Assembly (NCBI RefSeq): GCF_037975245.1
Contig: NC_092572.1
Coordinates: forward strand, 34,450,765-34,514,764
DNA length: 64,000 bases
Reading direction: 5' to 3'
Origin: Apostichopus japonicus
Lineage: Eukaryota; Echinodermata; Holothuroidea; Aspidochirotida; Stichopodidae
The number at the start of each line of letters is the position of its first letter. Position 1 is the first letter of the stretch. Positions 38,760 through 48,999 of this stretch are shown piece after piece. The notes below the pieces were generated by a model. That model was not told the origin of the DNA and did no database searches. It worked only from the letters and a program-made list of their open reading frames with translations. The position numbers and the translations under genes were made by a program.

Positions 38760-40900
38760 TTTTCTCTGGGAATTAATTTTACTGAACAGTATTATCTATC
38801 TGCATGCCTATCGTATTTCAATTCAGGCTTACAATTGGTAATATCAAATTAAAGTCCAATTCACAGTTTGCTTATGAATTTCTGAAAACAAACTTCCGAA
38901 GTAGATTCAATGTTTGTTAACCTAAATTCACTCTGACCAGGTGGGTATATGGAGAAAAGCTGTCACAATCGAAAGAAATATTTCTGTTGCCCTTATGGCG
39001 GTATCGATTTACCCTAATATCACTGTGACTGCCTATTTTAGTAAGGTTCATTACACAAATGTAAACAATAGTCTTCAATTCAGTCCCATTCGTATCGAAC
39101 ACTATTTAAAATTCCACGGAGGAAACGTCTGAAATCACCTGCGTAATCATTGCAATGGAAGCAAATTACACAATTTGCAAGCTACATCGGTAAAACCGAT
39201 AGAAAGATACCTTTCAAGAGAAGGAACAGCTTAAACATGAAAGTGATAGTAAAGGCCTAGGTTTATAACGGTCATAAACAACACAGAGAGATTTGATTGG
39301 CGGGTGATCTGTTTGGTGGGACTTGCATATATTGATTGAAGTTTGTAGAATCTACACCCTCCTTAAAAATTATGGCAGCATTTATTCAGTTCAGCATTTT
39401 TAACGACAGATAACTCAATAAAACTAATGACTATTGATATGAAAAATGCACAGAAATGTGTTATTTTCACTGACATTTCAGTGCAATAAACTGGGATGGT
39501 CAAAGTTTAAATTTGGCAAACCCTGAATGGGACTGTTAAACAATTTATGGAAACATAGTAGCAATTGCTGCAGATTCTCAATATTCTCTAATACAAAATC
39601 ACTGAACGTTATTTATCATCAGTCTCATGTTGTGCTGTAAATGTAATTGTCTTCTTGAAAAGCTTTGTTCACTTCAGTCTTGTTATCATTTATGAGACAT
39701 TAAATTCCTGCAAATGTTTCTCCATTACTAGTTTGGACAGTATTTTAGAATGGGAAAAGTATTACACATAATTATGTCTTGAACTTAAGTATTGTGTTGC
39801 CAATTTTAAAGAAACGAGGTCTAATTTTCTAACCATACTAGAAGATATGTAAACAAGCTTCTTTTCTTCTAAGACGTATTTCTGTGTGACTGATCAATTT
39901 TCAAAATTGTTTATGTGTATATAGGCTAATGAACAAGTGGATCAGTTGCTCATTAAATAATTGCATATATGCAAGAAAAGAGTTCGGGCATTTCGTCAGC
40001 AGACAAATGTTCTTTGTGGGATTGCACAGCCAGATGTGGGAATTGCAAACACTGCATTGCCCTGATGAATTATTTAGGAGTTAGGGGCAAAAATATAAGC
40101 ACACTTTTAAAAAATAGCCCATATGATGAAATGTTTCAATTTATACTGTCAGTCCACTTCGTTTTAACATTTTGTACACTAACTTGGTTGAAATATTACG
40201 AGGTTTAGCTTTGACACCGGTTGCATGATACAAATGCATCAGCTATCCCAGAAAGCAATTTGAGGAATTCACAGATAATCCATGTGTACAGATTTCCTGT
40301 AGACATTTGTTTCAGTTGTTCATGTGATCTGATTGGGCAACTGAAGTCGAGCAGGTAAACATGTGTTTGAGTAACCATAGAAATGAAGTTACACATATTG
40401 TTCATGAAGACTGTGTTTGAGCCCGATTTGGGCCGTTTGATCCCTAAAACCGTGTAAGAGTCATAGAAAAGAACAGATTTATCAACTACAAATAGTAACT
40501 TCTTTTTGCTTCATCATAAATACATAGTACTAGTTTCAGAATAAAAGGTTCAGAAATGGAGCAGCTGCAAAATTGTTTTAGACTCAGAAAACCACATAGA
40601 AATAATAACAGTTAACTTTGTTACATTAAACACTTTTACAGTGTTGCAAGCACAGTGTTGCAAAGTGAATCTTGAATTAGCATTAATAGCTTAGCAGTTC
40701 AACACATTTGAGAGATAGAAAGATGACAACAAAGCATTAAAGAAGTGGTAACTACTTTGCACACATGTTAAATATATTTCAATTATATATTCAATTATGT
40801 TCAATAAAAACCAAAATAACTGATAATAGCAAATACAAACAAGTGATAACTAATAATAACCATAATAACAAATGTGAAAAACATTGTACTCTTTGTGTTA
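38760..40900. other. AT-rich intergenic stretch, no supported gene
   Basis: No tandem repeat, TIR pair or exon with good splice sites was found. A 79-codon plus-strand open frame at 39,969-40,208 contains a Cys cluster (spacing C-4-C-3-C-2-C-2-C), but it has no splice or domain support. Several short frames overlap on both strands near 38,920-39,130 without a coding signature. Confidence 0.45.
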
Positions 40901-40909
40901 CAGGGGAAA

Positions 40910-43660
40910 ATGAAGCAAAATACAGCAGTACCTGTGTTTTCTATAGGTGAAGCTGGCATTGCCAATGTAGGAAAATACTCTGTACTTTGTTATTTTGTAC
41001 AAAAATAATGGAAAGCATATGCTTATGTTCAATGCCGAACTGTGTATTCTCCTATAATGCTCGTTTCCCCCACCCCCCACCCCCACATCACCCATTATCA
41101 GACACGATTTTGATCTTTTCTGCAAAAAAATTGTAGCAGAAAGTGTACTCAGTGAATACCTAACTGTGTATTCTCGGATAATGCAAGTGAAGCTGGCATT
41201 GTCACTCTAGGAAACTACTTTGGACTTTGTTATTTTGTACAAAAATAATGGAAAGCATATATGCTTATGTTCAATACAGAACTGTGTATTTTCTATAATG
41301 CTTGTGTCCCCCACCCCCCTCCCCTACCACATCACCCAGTATCAGATATGATTTTGATCTTTTCTGGAAAAAAAAAATGGTAGCAGAAAGTGTACTCAGT
41401 GAATACTTAACTGTCTATTCTCGCATAATGCAAGTGAAGCTGACATTGTTACTCTATGAAAATACTTTGGAATTTTGTACAAAGATGGTGGAATGTGTAT
41501 ATGCTTCATGCATAACTGTTTATTCTCCTATAATGCTTGTGCCCCCACCTACGCACAATCAGATACACGTTTGGATTTTTTTCAGAAAAAAAATTATATT
41601 CTCCAATAATGCCAATGCAGTTGGCATTGCCACTCTAGGAAAATACTCTGGACTTTATCATTTGTACAAAGATGGTGGAATGCTCATATGCTTCATGCAT
41701 AACTGTATATTCTCCTATAATGCTCGTGCACCCACCTACACACAATTAGATACAATTTTTGACTTTTATTCTAAAAACAAAAAATTATATTCTCCAATAA
41801 TGCCAGTGCAGCTGGCATTGCCACTCTAGGAAAATACTTCGGAATTTTGTCATTTTGTACAAAGATGGTGGAATATGCTCAATGCAAAATTATAATCTCC
41901 AATAATGCCAATGCACAATGATGATGGAATGCATTACTGTATATTCTCCTATAATGATCATGCCCCCACCTACGCACAATTAGATACACTTTTGGACTTT
42001 TTTTCCAAAAAAATTATATTCTCCAATAATGGTAATGCAGCTGGCATTGTCACTCTAGGAAAATACTTTGGAATTTTGTCATTTTGTACAAAGATGGTGG
42101 AATATGCTCAATGCATAACTGTTTATTCTCCTATAACGTTAGTGCCCCCACCTACACACAATCAGATACACTTTTGGACTTTATTTCTGAAAAAAAAAAA
42201 TTATAATCTCCAATAATGCCAATGCACAATGATGATGGAATGCATATGGAATGCATTACTGGATATTCTCCTATAATGATCGTGCCCCCACCCACACACA
42301 ATCAGATACACATTTGGACTTTGTTTCTGAAAAAATTATATTCTCCAATAATGCCAATGCAGCTAGCATTGCCACTCCAGGAAAATACTTTAGACTTTGT
42401 CATTAGTACAAAAATAATGGAAAGCGTATATGCTCTTGTTTATGTTAAATAGTTTAGTTTAGAGACCCAAAGATGAAGAAGCCTGAAATTAGCTTATTTG
42501 AGGCCATATATACGTGTTAGATCGTGGATGAACACCGGCTTATTTCAAGCCTTCTCTTTACGATAAGTGTTCAAAGGATAACGAGGCAGGTGTGTGATTT
42601 TGCTCCCATTCCTGCTACCGGGACGGCCATTTAATGTCCCCGTCCTACGGACTACAGTGTATACCCCAGCATCTGACCACTGTCTCAAATACTGAGGTAG
42701 GCAAAGGCACCCCATTTGACATCAATGCAGTGCAGCCATGACAAACAAAGTTGTTTGAAAACCAAATGCACAACTGTGTATTGTTCTATATAATGCTCAT
42801 GCCCCCCCCCCACCCCCACTCCCCACAACCTGCTATCAGATACAATTCTGGCCATTTTTTCCCTGCAAAAACAAAAGTGCAGCAGAAAGTGTACTCAGTG
42901 AATACCTAACTGTGTATTCTCTAATAATTTATCAATCTATCAGACACACTTCTGGACTTTTTTTCTGAACAAAAAATTGTAGCAGAAAGTGTACTCAGAA
43001 TGTGCACTCAGTATTCTCTAATAATGCCACTTTATGAAAATATGCTGGACTTTTGTCATTTTGTAAAAAGATGGTGGAATGTGTATATATGCCTAATGCA
43101 TTAAACTGTATATTCTCCTATAATGCTTGTGTTTTCTATAAGCGAAGCTGGCATAGCCAGTCTAGGTACATACTTCAGATTAGACACACTTTTGGACTTT
43201 TTTTCTGCAGCAAAAAATGGAACAGAAAGTGTACTCAGTAAAAACCTTACTGTGTATTCTATAATAATGCCAGAGAAGCTGGCATTGCCAATCTAGGAAA
43301 TTACTCTGGACTTTGTCATTTTGTACAAATATGGTGGAATGTGTATATATGCTTAATGCATAACTGTATATTCTCTGTACTCAGTATTCTCTAATAACGC
43401 CAGTGCAGCTGGCATTGCCACTTTATGAAAATACGCTGGACTTTTGTCATTTTGTAATAATGCTTGTCCCCAATTTTGTATAATACTAGTCCCCAATGTC
43501 CCCGCCCCCCCCTCCACAAACTCTCAGACACAATTCTGGACTATTTTCTCAACAGAAAAAATGTAGCAGAAAGATAGCAGATATTGTACTCAAAAAGTGT
43601 ACTCAGTATTCTCTAATAAACCATTGCCACTCTAGGAAAATACTTATACTTTGGCATCTA
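40910..43660. repeat. Degenerate tandem repeat, unit about 120-235 bp
   Basis: The recurrent block AACTGTRTATTCTCCTATAATGC appears near 41,037, 41,281, 41,514, 41,701, 41,936, 42,118 and 43,104, with variants between. It is followed by a C-rich CCCCCACCTACACACAA block, a TCAGATACACTTTTGGACTTT block, CTCCAATAATGCCA, GCTGGCATTGCCACTCTAGG, then TTTTGTACAAAGATGGTGG. Units are irregular because blocks are lost or duplicated. Plus-strand open frames up to 175 codons here are periodic by-products. The array is unrelated in sequence to the satellite at the left. It is interrupted at 42,450-42,765. Confidence 0.88.
42450..42765. mobile_element. Unrelated insert within the tandem repeat, probable dispersed element
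   Basis: The 41-43.6 kb repeat pattern stops after TGTTTATGTTAAAT and resumes at about 42,765 with ACCAAATGCACAACTGTGTATT. The intervening 0.3 kb is more GC-rich (for example CCGGGACGGCCATTT and CCCCGTCCTACGGAC) and contains no repeat blocks. No clear target-site duplication was found, so an insertion is inferred from the interruption alone. Confidence 0.5.
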
Positions 43661-43691
43661 CACAAAGCCAAAAAATAAAAAAATGTGGCGT

Positions 43692-43897
43692 CTAAATGCT
43701 TGGCAGTTTTAATGATGACGAAATGTTTCTAATGCAATCCTTAATGTTTTTCCAGGTCCTTCCTGAAAAATTGGCTGGATAATTTTCCATGCATACTAAA
43801 ATCTTATCCTTTCCAGGAAGGGTCCCTCTCTTGATGTATTTCTTGAAATGTTTAGTTAAAATATCCTTGTCTTCTTCTGGCCACTTTCTTGGAATGC
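43692..43897 (-). CDS. Terminal exon: C-terminal W/LPGK domain of the recombinase-like gene
   Basis: 206 nt from an AAAAG acceptor to a TAG stop. The split Ser codon at its start is completed by the previous exon. The 67 residues include KWPEEDKDILTKHFKKYI, then GTLPGKDK, a Cys, and SGRTWKNIKDCIRN. I recall a similar C-terminal module (Trp-x-x-Glu-Glu, LPGK, Arg-x-Trp-Lys) following recombinase-like domains in animal proteins of unknown function. The stop lies about 30 bp from the edge of the 40.9-43.66 kb tandem repeat, so any 3' UTR must be made of antisense repeat sequence. Confidence 0.75.
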
Positions 43898-46090
43898 CTT
43901 TTAAAGAGAGAAATGCAAAAATACAGGAAAACTAAGTCACTTCATTTATCAATATAATTGTTATTTTCAATATTAGACAGTGACTCAAGGTCGAAAATTT
44001 TTGTGGCATTGCAAAAAACATAAATGGATAACTTCTATCAGTCATGCAACATACCAAAACAAATTCCTTGACTCTTTGAGATATTAATATTTTCATACTG
44101 TATACTCATCAATTTCAGAAGGTGGAATTCATAGTTTATGACACATTCCTGTCAGAAACAACACATGAAGTGGCTAGGACGTATATGATAGACTATTCTC
44201 TTATCAAAGGACAAGATAACAATTTAAACTTAACAAGGACATGTCTTAGTAAGTATGCAGTATCTATATAATACTTGAAAACAAGAAATATATCAATATT
44301 TAGGTAATAGAAGTTTGCAACTTTCTGCATCCTTTTGTATGATTTTCACAACCTCATTGACCTCACAATGCCATAACGTCATACAAAAGAAGAAATCTAA
44401 CTTCAAATGGTGAAATTAAAGGAAAAAAGTTAGAACTTTCAACATTGTCTCAAAGAAATTTTCTGAAAAAGTATTGCTGAATATCTTAGTTTGCTTTTTT
44501 GTGATTGATACATGTAGAAAACTTGATGGACATGTCACAAGGGTGGAAAATGGCGACAAAATGCAAAAAGCTGCTTAAAGTTTGCTGCAAAGGAGCTAAC
44601 CACTCTTCAAAAAGCAGGACAGATATAGAAAAATAAATGTACTTAAAATAAGTTTCTTTCAATCGACTATCACCAACCATAGCAAATTTTATGCCTCAAG
44701 TTTAAGCATTTTGTTATGAAACTAGGCTGTGCTAGTGCTTCTCAATTTGTGTTTCCAAGATGAGCATTTGGAAAGTTAGTTAGTTATTCTCATTTTTTCT
44801 CCATCACCAGGTGAGAAAGAAATCCATAAACATACAAAGTATGCAGACAGTCCATCTGTCTACTCAGTAGCCTTCATCACTCAATATACATCAAAGCCAC
44901 AACTAACATTTCTTACTGGAAGTGTTTTTTGGTTTCCTTTCTGTTTTTGAGGTACTTGGCTGAGCATCCTTAGCTCTATTACACATCTGTTCAGAATGTT
45001 CAGGAATTTCTGTAAAACAGAAATAAAATTATGCATTACATTTACAGCAGCACACATAAAACTAATACACATCAAAACTTTGATTCATTCAATGAAGTAG
45101 GTCTTTAGATCAAAGCCACAACAAGTGACATTTCTCACCTGAAGTCATTTTATCCATCTTTTCATTCTGCTCAATTGTTTCACCTTCCTCCTCCAAGACC
45201 TGAGTAAGTTCTGTAGAGGAAAATTTTTTTCTATGAAATTAGCTCAGCAACCTACATAACACTCAGAAAGTAACATGATTTCTCATAAAATGTAAGGATT
45301 GTTTTATACAAGATTTGGAAGACCCTAACTAATGTTATAAGAGTTGTTAAGTATGTCATACTTAGTAGACTAATTGGTTCACTGCCCTCATTCTTTAAAA
45401 TTTACCCAGCTTTCATATTAGCAAACTTTGAATCCAGTAGTACATCAACAGTAATTGATCCAAACATAAATGTTAGGCAAACTTAAGATGCACCTATGAA
45501 CATGCTTTTTTTTTTTATATATACATTTTCCACACAAACAACAAATTCAACCCGCAGCTACCATCTATATTGCAGTTTAGTGACTTGAATCTAGAGAATG
45601 AAGGATATGTCTTTAAAAACTAATGACCCAAGGTACAGACTAGTATCAGAAATACATTCTTAAATAGGTGGTGTCATCTTCAAAGATCTGTAGTACAAAA
45701 TGCCCCAGCATTGTCAGCAGACTTTTGCATGATGTCACTTTTATTTCATTTTTTGTTTTGGTGCGTTTCATCTGTGAGTCAAAATCTACACATATACGAT
45801 AGTTGTGCAGTAGTTCTGCTCTCCTACGTGCGGTGATTTATTTATACAGCCCAGCCATCTCATTGCAGTTTTAACTTCTGTAAACATACCTATTTCGTCC
45901 AACAAGATCTCGTCTAAGGTCCTCCCAACAAAATTTGAAGACTTGCCCGAGTCGACTGCCATGAGTAGTTTTGCTACTTTTGCCTTTTCTAGGGTGCTGC
46001 TTGGAAGCCTATAATGTTGATGGTGAACAGCCATAGAATGGCCCAAGTGCTCAGCAAGCCATTGAGCTTGGTGCTCCCCCAGGGCAAACA
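43692..46090 (-). CDS. 3' part of a tyrosine-recombinase-like gene (four exons)
   Basis: Four exons (46,090-45,890; 45,210-45,139; 45,009-44,917; 43,897-43,692) join into one open frame of about 189 codons to a TAG stop. All three introns have GT-AG borders and interrupt codons at phase 1. The first exon carries the end of an integrase-type catalytic domain: LGH with the His at residue 17 and a Tyr at residue 26. That nine-residue His-to-Tyr spacing is the one known from phage integrases and XerD. A Glu/Lys-rich linker follows, then a C-terminal basic domain with KWPEED, LPGK and RTWKNIK. From memory this architecture matches uncharacterised invertebrate and fish proteins related to Crypton-type recombinases. 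The upstream exon with the catalytic Arg was not found, so the gene is incomplete here or broken. Confidence 0.75.
44318..44583. mobile_element. Short MITE copy inside the last intron
   Basis: This segment shares blocks with the TTAA-flanked element at 47,744-48,563, in the same order. Shared blocks include CATCCTTTTGTATGATTTTC, CAATGCCATAACGTCATAC, ACTTCAAATGGTG, TATCTTAGTTTGCT, TGATTGATACAT and GATGGACATGTCA. It ends GCAAAAAGCTGCTTAAAG, close to the right terminus there. The middle is shorter, as in an internal deletion derivative. Ends are approximate because the left terminus is degenerate. Confidence 0.65.
44917..45009 (-). CDS. Exon: hydrophilic linker of the recombinase-like gene
   Basis: 93 nt between the acceptor TTTCTGTTTTACAG and a donor reading CCA|GTAAGA. 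In phase it gives Glu plus 30 residues that are polar and basic toward the end (for example STSKTERKPKNTS). This is compatible with a flexible linker or a nuclear-localisation stretch. It keeps phase 1 on both sides. Confidence 0.72.
45139..45210 (-). CDS. Exon: acidic linker of the recombinase-like gene
   Basis: 72 nt on the minus strand between a strong acceptor (TTTTCCTCTACAG) and a consensus donor (CAG|GTGAGA). In the frame carried over from the previous exon it encodes Glu plus 23 residues rich in Glu, Gln and Lys (for example VLEEEGETIEQNEK). Its length is a multiple of three and phase 1 is kept. The splice sites are the best in the window. Confidence 0.75.
45890..46090 (-). CDS. Exon: recombinase catalytic end (LGH...Tyr)
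   Basis: Open for 66 complete codons with a one-base carry-over into a GTATGT donor at 45,889. Key residues are LGH (His 17) and the likely nucleophile in HYRL (Tyr 26). A conserved-looking helix follows (LEKAKVAKLLMAVDSGK), then a RTLDEI segment. The 5' boundary is uncertain: an AG sits just before at 46,091-46,092, but the tract ahead of it is purine-rich and makes a poor acceptor. In family members the segment before this point should hold a second Arg motif (LRKH-like), and it is absent immediately upstream. Confidence 0.75.
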
Positions 46091-46091
46091 C

Positions 46092-46177
46092 TTGTACCTC
46101 ACTTCAAAGCCTTCCTTATCGCACTTTAGTTCAACATGATGGACGCAGTCCTGGTGTGGGGTGATCCTTTTATGAAA
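46092..46177 (-). CDS. Candidate upstream exon segment, out of frame with the recombinase exon
   Basis: A good acceptor (TTATCTCTTTTTGTGTAG) precedes 86 nt that read open from the first base, ending Gly-Phe-Glu-Val-Arg-Tyr-Lys. It joins in phase 0 with the candidate exon at 46,308-46,368. It then abuts the recombinase exon one base out of register, as though a single G were missing at AAG/GTG. Explanations are a frameshift in a decaying gene, a sequencing error, or a different transcript. The predicted residues do not look like the expected Arg-containing part of the catalytic domain, so the relationship is doubtful. Confidence 0.35.
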
Positions 46178-46307
46178 CTACACAAAAAGAGATAACATCA
46201 CAAAACATATAACATCATGAAAACACATGCAGTGACTTTGAAAGCAGTTAAAAGCAGAAGCAAAATGATGTTTTAGACATCCTAACCTGAAATAAACTTA
46301 TACATAC

Positions 46308-46368
46308 GTCACCCAATACTGGCTCCATGTAGTTCCAAGTAGCTAGCTCATCTTTTAAGTGAGAAGTA
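46308..46368 (-). CDS. Candidate upstream exon
   Basis: 61 nt between an ATTATTTCAG acceptor and a GTATGT donor, with one carried-in base then 20 codons (TSHLKDELATWNYMEPVLGD). It ends in phase 0, matching the open frame that starts at 46,177. No family recognised. It may be a 5' neighbour exon of the recombinase-like gene or part of another transcript. Confidence 0.35.
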
Positions 46369-46399
46369 CTGAAATAATGTAAGAATTGCCACTTCAACT

Positions 46400-47256
46400 A
46401 AAATTACAGAAATGTCCAATGGGCATTTCCATGAAAAAGTGGACATGGGCTCAAAATATAAAATCTGCAATCACATTTTGTCATTGGTTAAATGTTGTTG
46501 TAAACATATCCAAGTTTGTGGAATCAATATGATACCTTCCTAAATATTGATTGAATTTTAGAAATTTGCATATGAAGTGAAAGGATGCTGTAATGCAAAT
46601 TTTGTGCACAAATTATTAACAGATTTGTTTTTGTTCTCCTAAGAAATTAAATGGTAATACTCAACTGATTTGTTCATTTATTGCTTACATAGTGCACTAA
46701 CTTCAGATATCACTACCAACCTTTTGAATATATAATCAAAAATAATATAGTTTTTGCTTTATTCAAACCTCTATGTACTGTAGCTGATGTAACATGAGTT
46801 ATTGAAATTATTATTTTTTCCCCATACATCAAATATGACACTATTAAAAATCTCATAATTGGATTTTGGTTTCTACTCATCATCTCAAATGTGAAACAAG
46901 TAAAGAAATGTTGTGCACCCCACTATGTTTAAGTCGGGTAGGTGATGCAAATGGTAACGTGAGTTACCATGTTACGTGAGTTACCATACAGTATTATCAT
47001 GCTTATCATGTCAGTGTAGTAGACAATTATGCTACCAAGGTATAACTCAAAAGTAAAACTTAAAAACCAAAAGTAGTGAACAACCGTGACCATTTCAAGT
47101 TTTCTACAGAGTTGTTGAGAAATGGACAATAATTCATTCCCAATGAATTATGGCTTAAAACTGTAAATATGTTATTGAAGTTCAGTTAGTTCTTATCAGA
47201 GTCAAGATTTGAGAACTCAAATTTGAATTGGTGGTTTTCACTGTTTAATAATCATT
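46400..47256. other. AT-rich non-coding stretch with a GTGAGTTACC motif pair
   Basis: No exon with coding content was found on either strand. Near 46,950-46,990 the palindromic phrase GGTAACGTGAGTTACC is followed closely by GTTACGTGAGTTACC. The same motif recurs at 49.4-49.8 kb on the other side of the hAT-like insertion. Confidence 0.45.
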
Positions 47257-47264
47257 GTTAATAT
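47257..47264. repeat. Target-site duplication, left (GTTAATAT)
   Basis: Exact 8-bp copy of the sequence at 48,934-48,941, directly abutting the left TIR of the hAT-like element. Confidence 0.87.
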
Positions 47265-47743
47265 TAGTGTTTACAAGGGTCCAAAAATCAGGAACCGGGT
47301 ACCCGAGAGCCATTACCCATCGAGTCTCCGGCAAAAAAATTACCCTTGTGTATCGCGATTTTCAAGAAACTACATATTGGATGCTATACTAAATGAATTA
47401 TATTCTCCACTGACAATGTTTTCATGTTCAAATAGGTGTAAGATTAGACCTATATAAAACCTTCCTCAACAATTTCTATTTGCTTGTTTCTTTCATTAAC
47501 TTGTTAATAAATTAACATCACTACTAACATCGCACTGCCGTCGCTGCATATGTTTGCTCTCCCATATAAATATCCAATTTAGCTCTTAAACAGTTTTTAC
47601 CACTACTATCTAATATGCAGGCCCAGGGTTAGCATTAGCCGCGCGATTGCGTGATTCCCGCAGTTTGATCGTATTTGGAATAACAATTAGTTAAAAACCA
47701 CTTGCGATTATTACTATTTTTTAGTTATCCCGTCTATAATCCA

Positions 47744-48563
47744 TTAAAGCAGCATTTTGCGTCCTTTTCTATGATTTTTCTCAACCTCACTGACTCCACT
47801 ATGCCATAACGACATACATAACTAGCTTATCTATTTATATTTTACTTCAAATGGTGGCATAAAAGTCGAAAAAATTGCAACTTTCAACTTTGTTGTTCTC
47901 CAAGATATTCTCCGTTGGGAACCCAATAAACCTCGCCCATAATATGAATATTTAAACACTACGAACGTCATTGACAGATACGTAATATAACACCACGCTT
48001 GATTTGTGTACAGTCTATATGGCAGTTGTACCAGGGTGTTGCATAACAACTCCCTGGTTGTACCAGGGAGTTGTCTTGAATCTATTTTTAGCAATGGCTC
48101 ATAACTAAACCTGCATCTCTGATTGGTTGAATTCAAACTAGTGGGTTTGGGAACTGAATGCGATTAATTTTGTACGTGGAATACTCGCCAATTAACGTTT
48201 TTGGCAGGGAAAAACTTGGCTAATATCTTAATTTGCTGTTTTGTGATTTGATGTATGTAAAAAACTCGATGGACATGTCAAAAAAGTAGAAAACGGCGAC
48301 CAAACGCAAAATGCTCATGAATAAACATACTATTCACTGATTGGTGGAATTCAAACTAGTGGATTTGGAGATATGAAAACTTTGTCGAGGACACTTTTGC
48401 TCGTTATCGACATAAATCGTTAATTACTCGCTAATTAACGCTCTTGGCAGGGTGAAACTTGGATGGTATCTTAGTTTGCTGTTTTATGATTGATACATCT
48501 AAAAAAATCGATGCACATGTTAAAAAGGTGGAAAAAACGACCCAACGCAAAATGCTGCTTTAA
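47744..48563. mobile_element. TTAA-flanked MITE nested in the hAT-like element
   Basis: Starts TTAAAGCAGCATTTTGCGT and ends with the exact inverse ACGCAAAATGCTGCTTTAA, so the TIRs after TTAA are perfect over 15 bp. TTAA on both sides suggests piggyBac-type or similar target choice. Two related blocks of about 200 bp (about 48,120-48,317 and 48,339-48,558) repeat in tandem near the right end, each finishing in a CAAACGCAAAATGCT or CAACGCAAAATGCT phrase. No transposase is present. A shorter relative sits at 44.32-44.58 kb. Confidence 0.8.
48031..48073. repeat. Overlapping hairpins with CCAGGGAGTTG arms
   Basis: CAACTCCCTGG, 5 bases, then CCAGGGAGTTG gives a perfect 11-bp-arm hairpin at 48,047-48,073. 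The preceding CCAGGGTGTTG can pair imperfectly with the same CAACTCCCTGG, so two alternative stems compete. The arms match the hairpins near 38.6 and 56.5 kb. This one lies inside the TTAA MITE. Confidence 0.8.
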
Positions 48564-48933
48564 TAACATCTGGTAAATGTCAGTCTTTCCATTTATGAAA
48601 TAAATGAATGAAAAAATAATAATTGTGAAAATTCTTTCAATTTCTTCCACATGGTAGCCTAACACCTCACTAAGTCAATCAGGTAATCTAGCCTAACCAT
48701 ATGTTTATTTGCTGAAATTGTGACACAGTTATAAGATATCTATGGAATACTTATATTATTGCTATTATCTTCGACCACATGGTAGCCTAACACCACACTA
48801 AGTCAATGGGAAAATCTTGCATAACCATCGGTATGCAAAAAAAAATGTCACACTTTGCATAGGATTCGGGTAATAAGTTAGGAACCGGGTAGTATCACGA
48901 CGGGTGGGTACCCGGATACCCCTACAAACACTA

Positions 48934-48941
48934 GTTAATAT
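48934..48941. repeat. Target-site duplication, right (GTTAATAT)
   Basis: Exact 8-bp copy of the sequence at 47,257-47,264, directly abutting the right TIR of the hAT-like element. Confidence 0.87.
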
Positions 48942-48999
48942 GCGTGTTAATGTCTTACAATTTAACCCTTTCGTATGCTAAAAGGAATTTTGATTTTGG

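Larger units (their letters stand above)
47265..48933. mobile_element. Non-autonomous hAT-like element, 1,669 bp
   Basis: The left end reads TAGTGTTTACAAGGGTCC. The reverse complement of the right end reads TAGTGTTTGTAGGGGTATCC. Subterminal GGAACCGGGTACCCG-like blocks are shared in inverted orientation. A perfect 8-bp duplication, GTTAATAT, flanks both sides (47,257-47,264 and 48,934-48,941). TIRs beginning YARNG with 8-bp duplications are the hAT hallmark. No transposase frame is present. A TTAA-flanked MITE lies inside, and a duplicated block (CACATGGTAGCCTAACACC) occurs at about 48,650 and 48,775. Confidence 0.87.

Noticed and set aside
39969-40208. 79-codon frame with a Cys cluster resembling a zinc finger
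   Set aside because: The Cys spacing (4-3-2-2) matches no finger I can name. There is no His partner in a regular position, and no flanking exon or repeat homology.
41302-41829. 175-codon plus-strand open frame in the 40.9-43.66 kb repeat
   Set aside because: Its residues repeat with the DNA period, and it spans C-rich and A-rich tracts. Neighbouring units are out of frame, so it is a tandem-repeat artefact.
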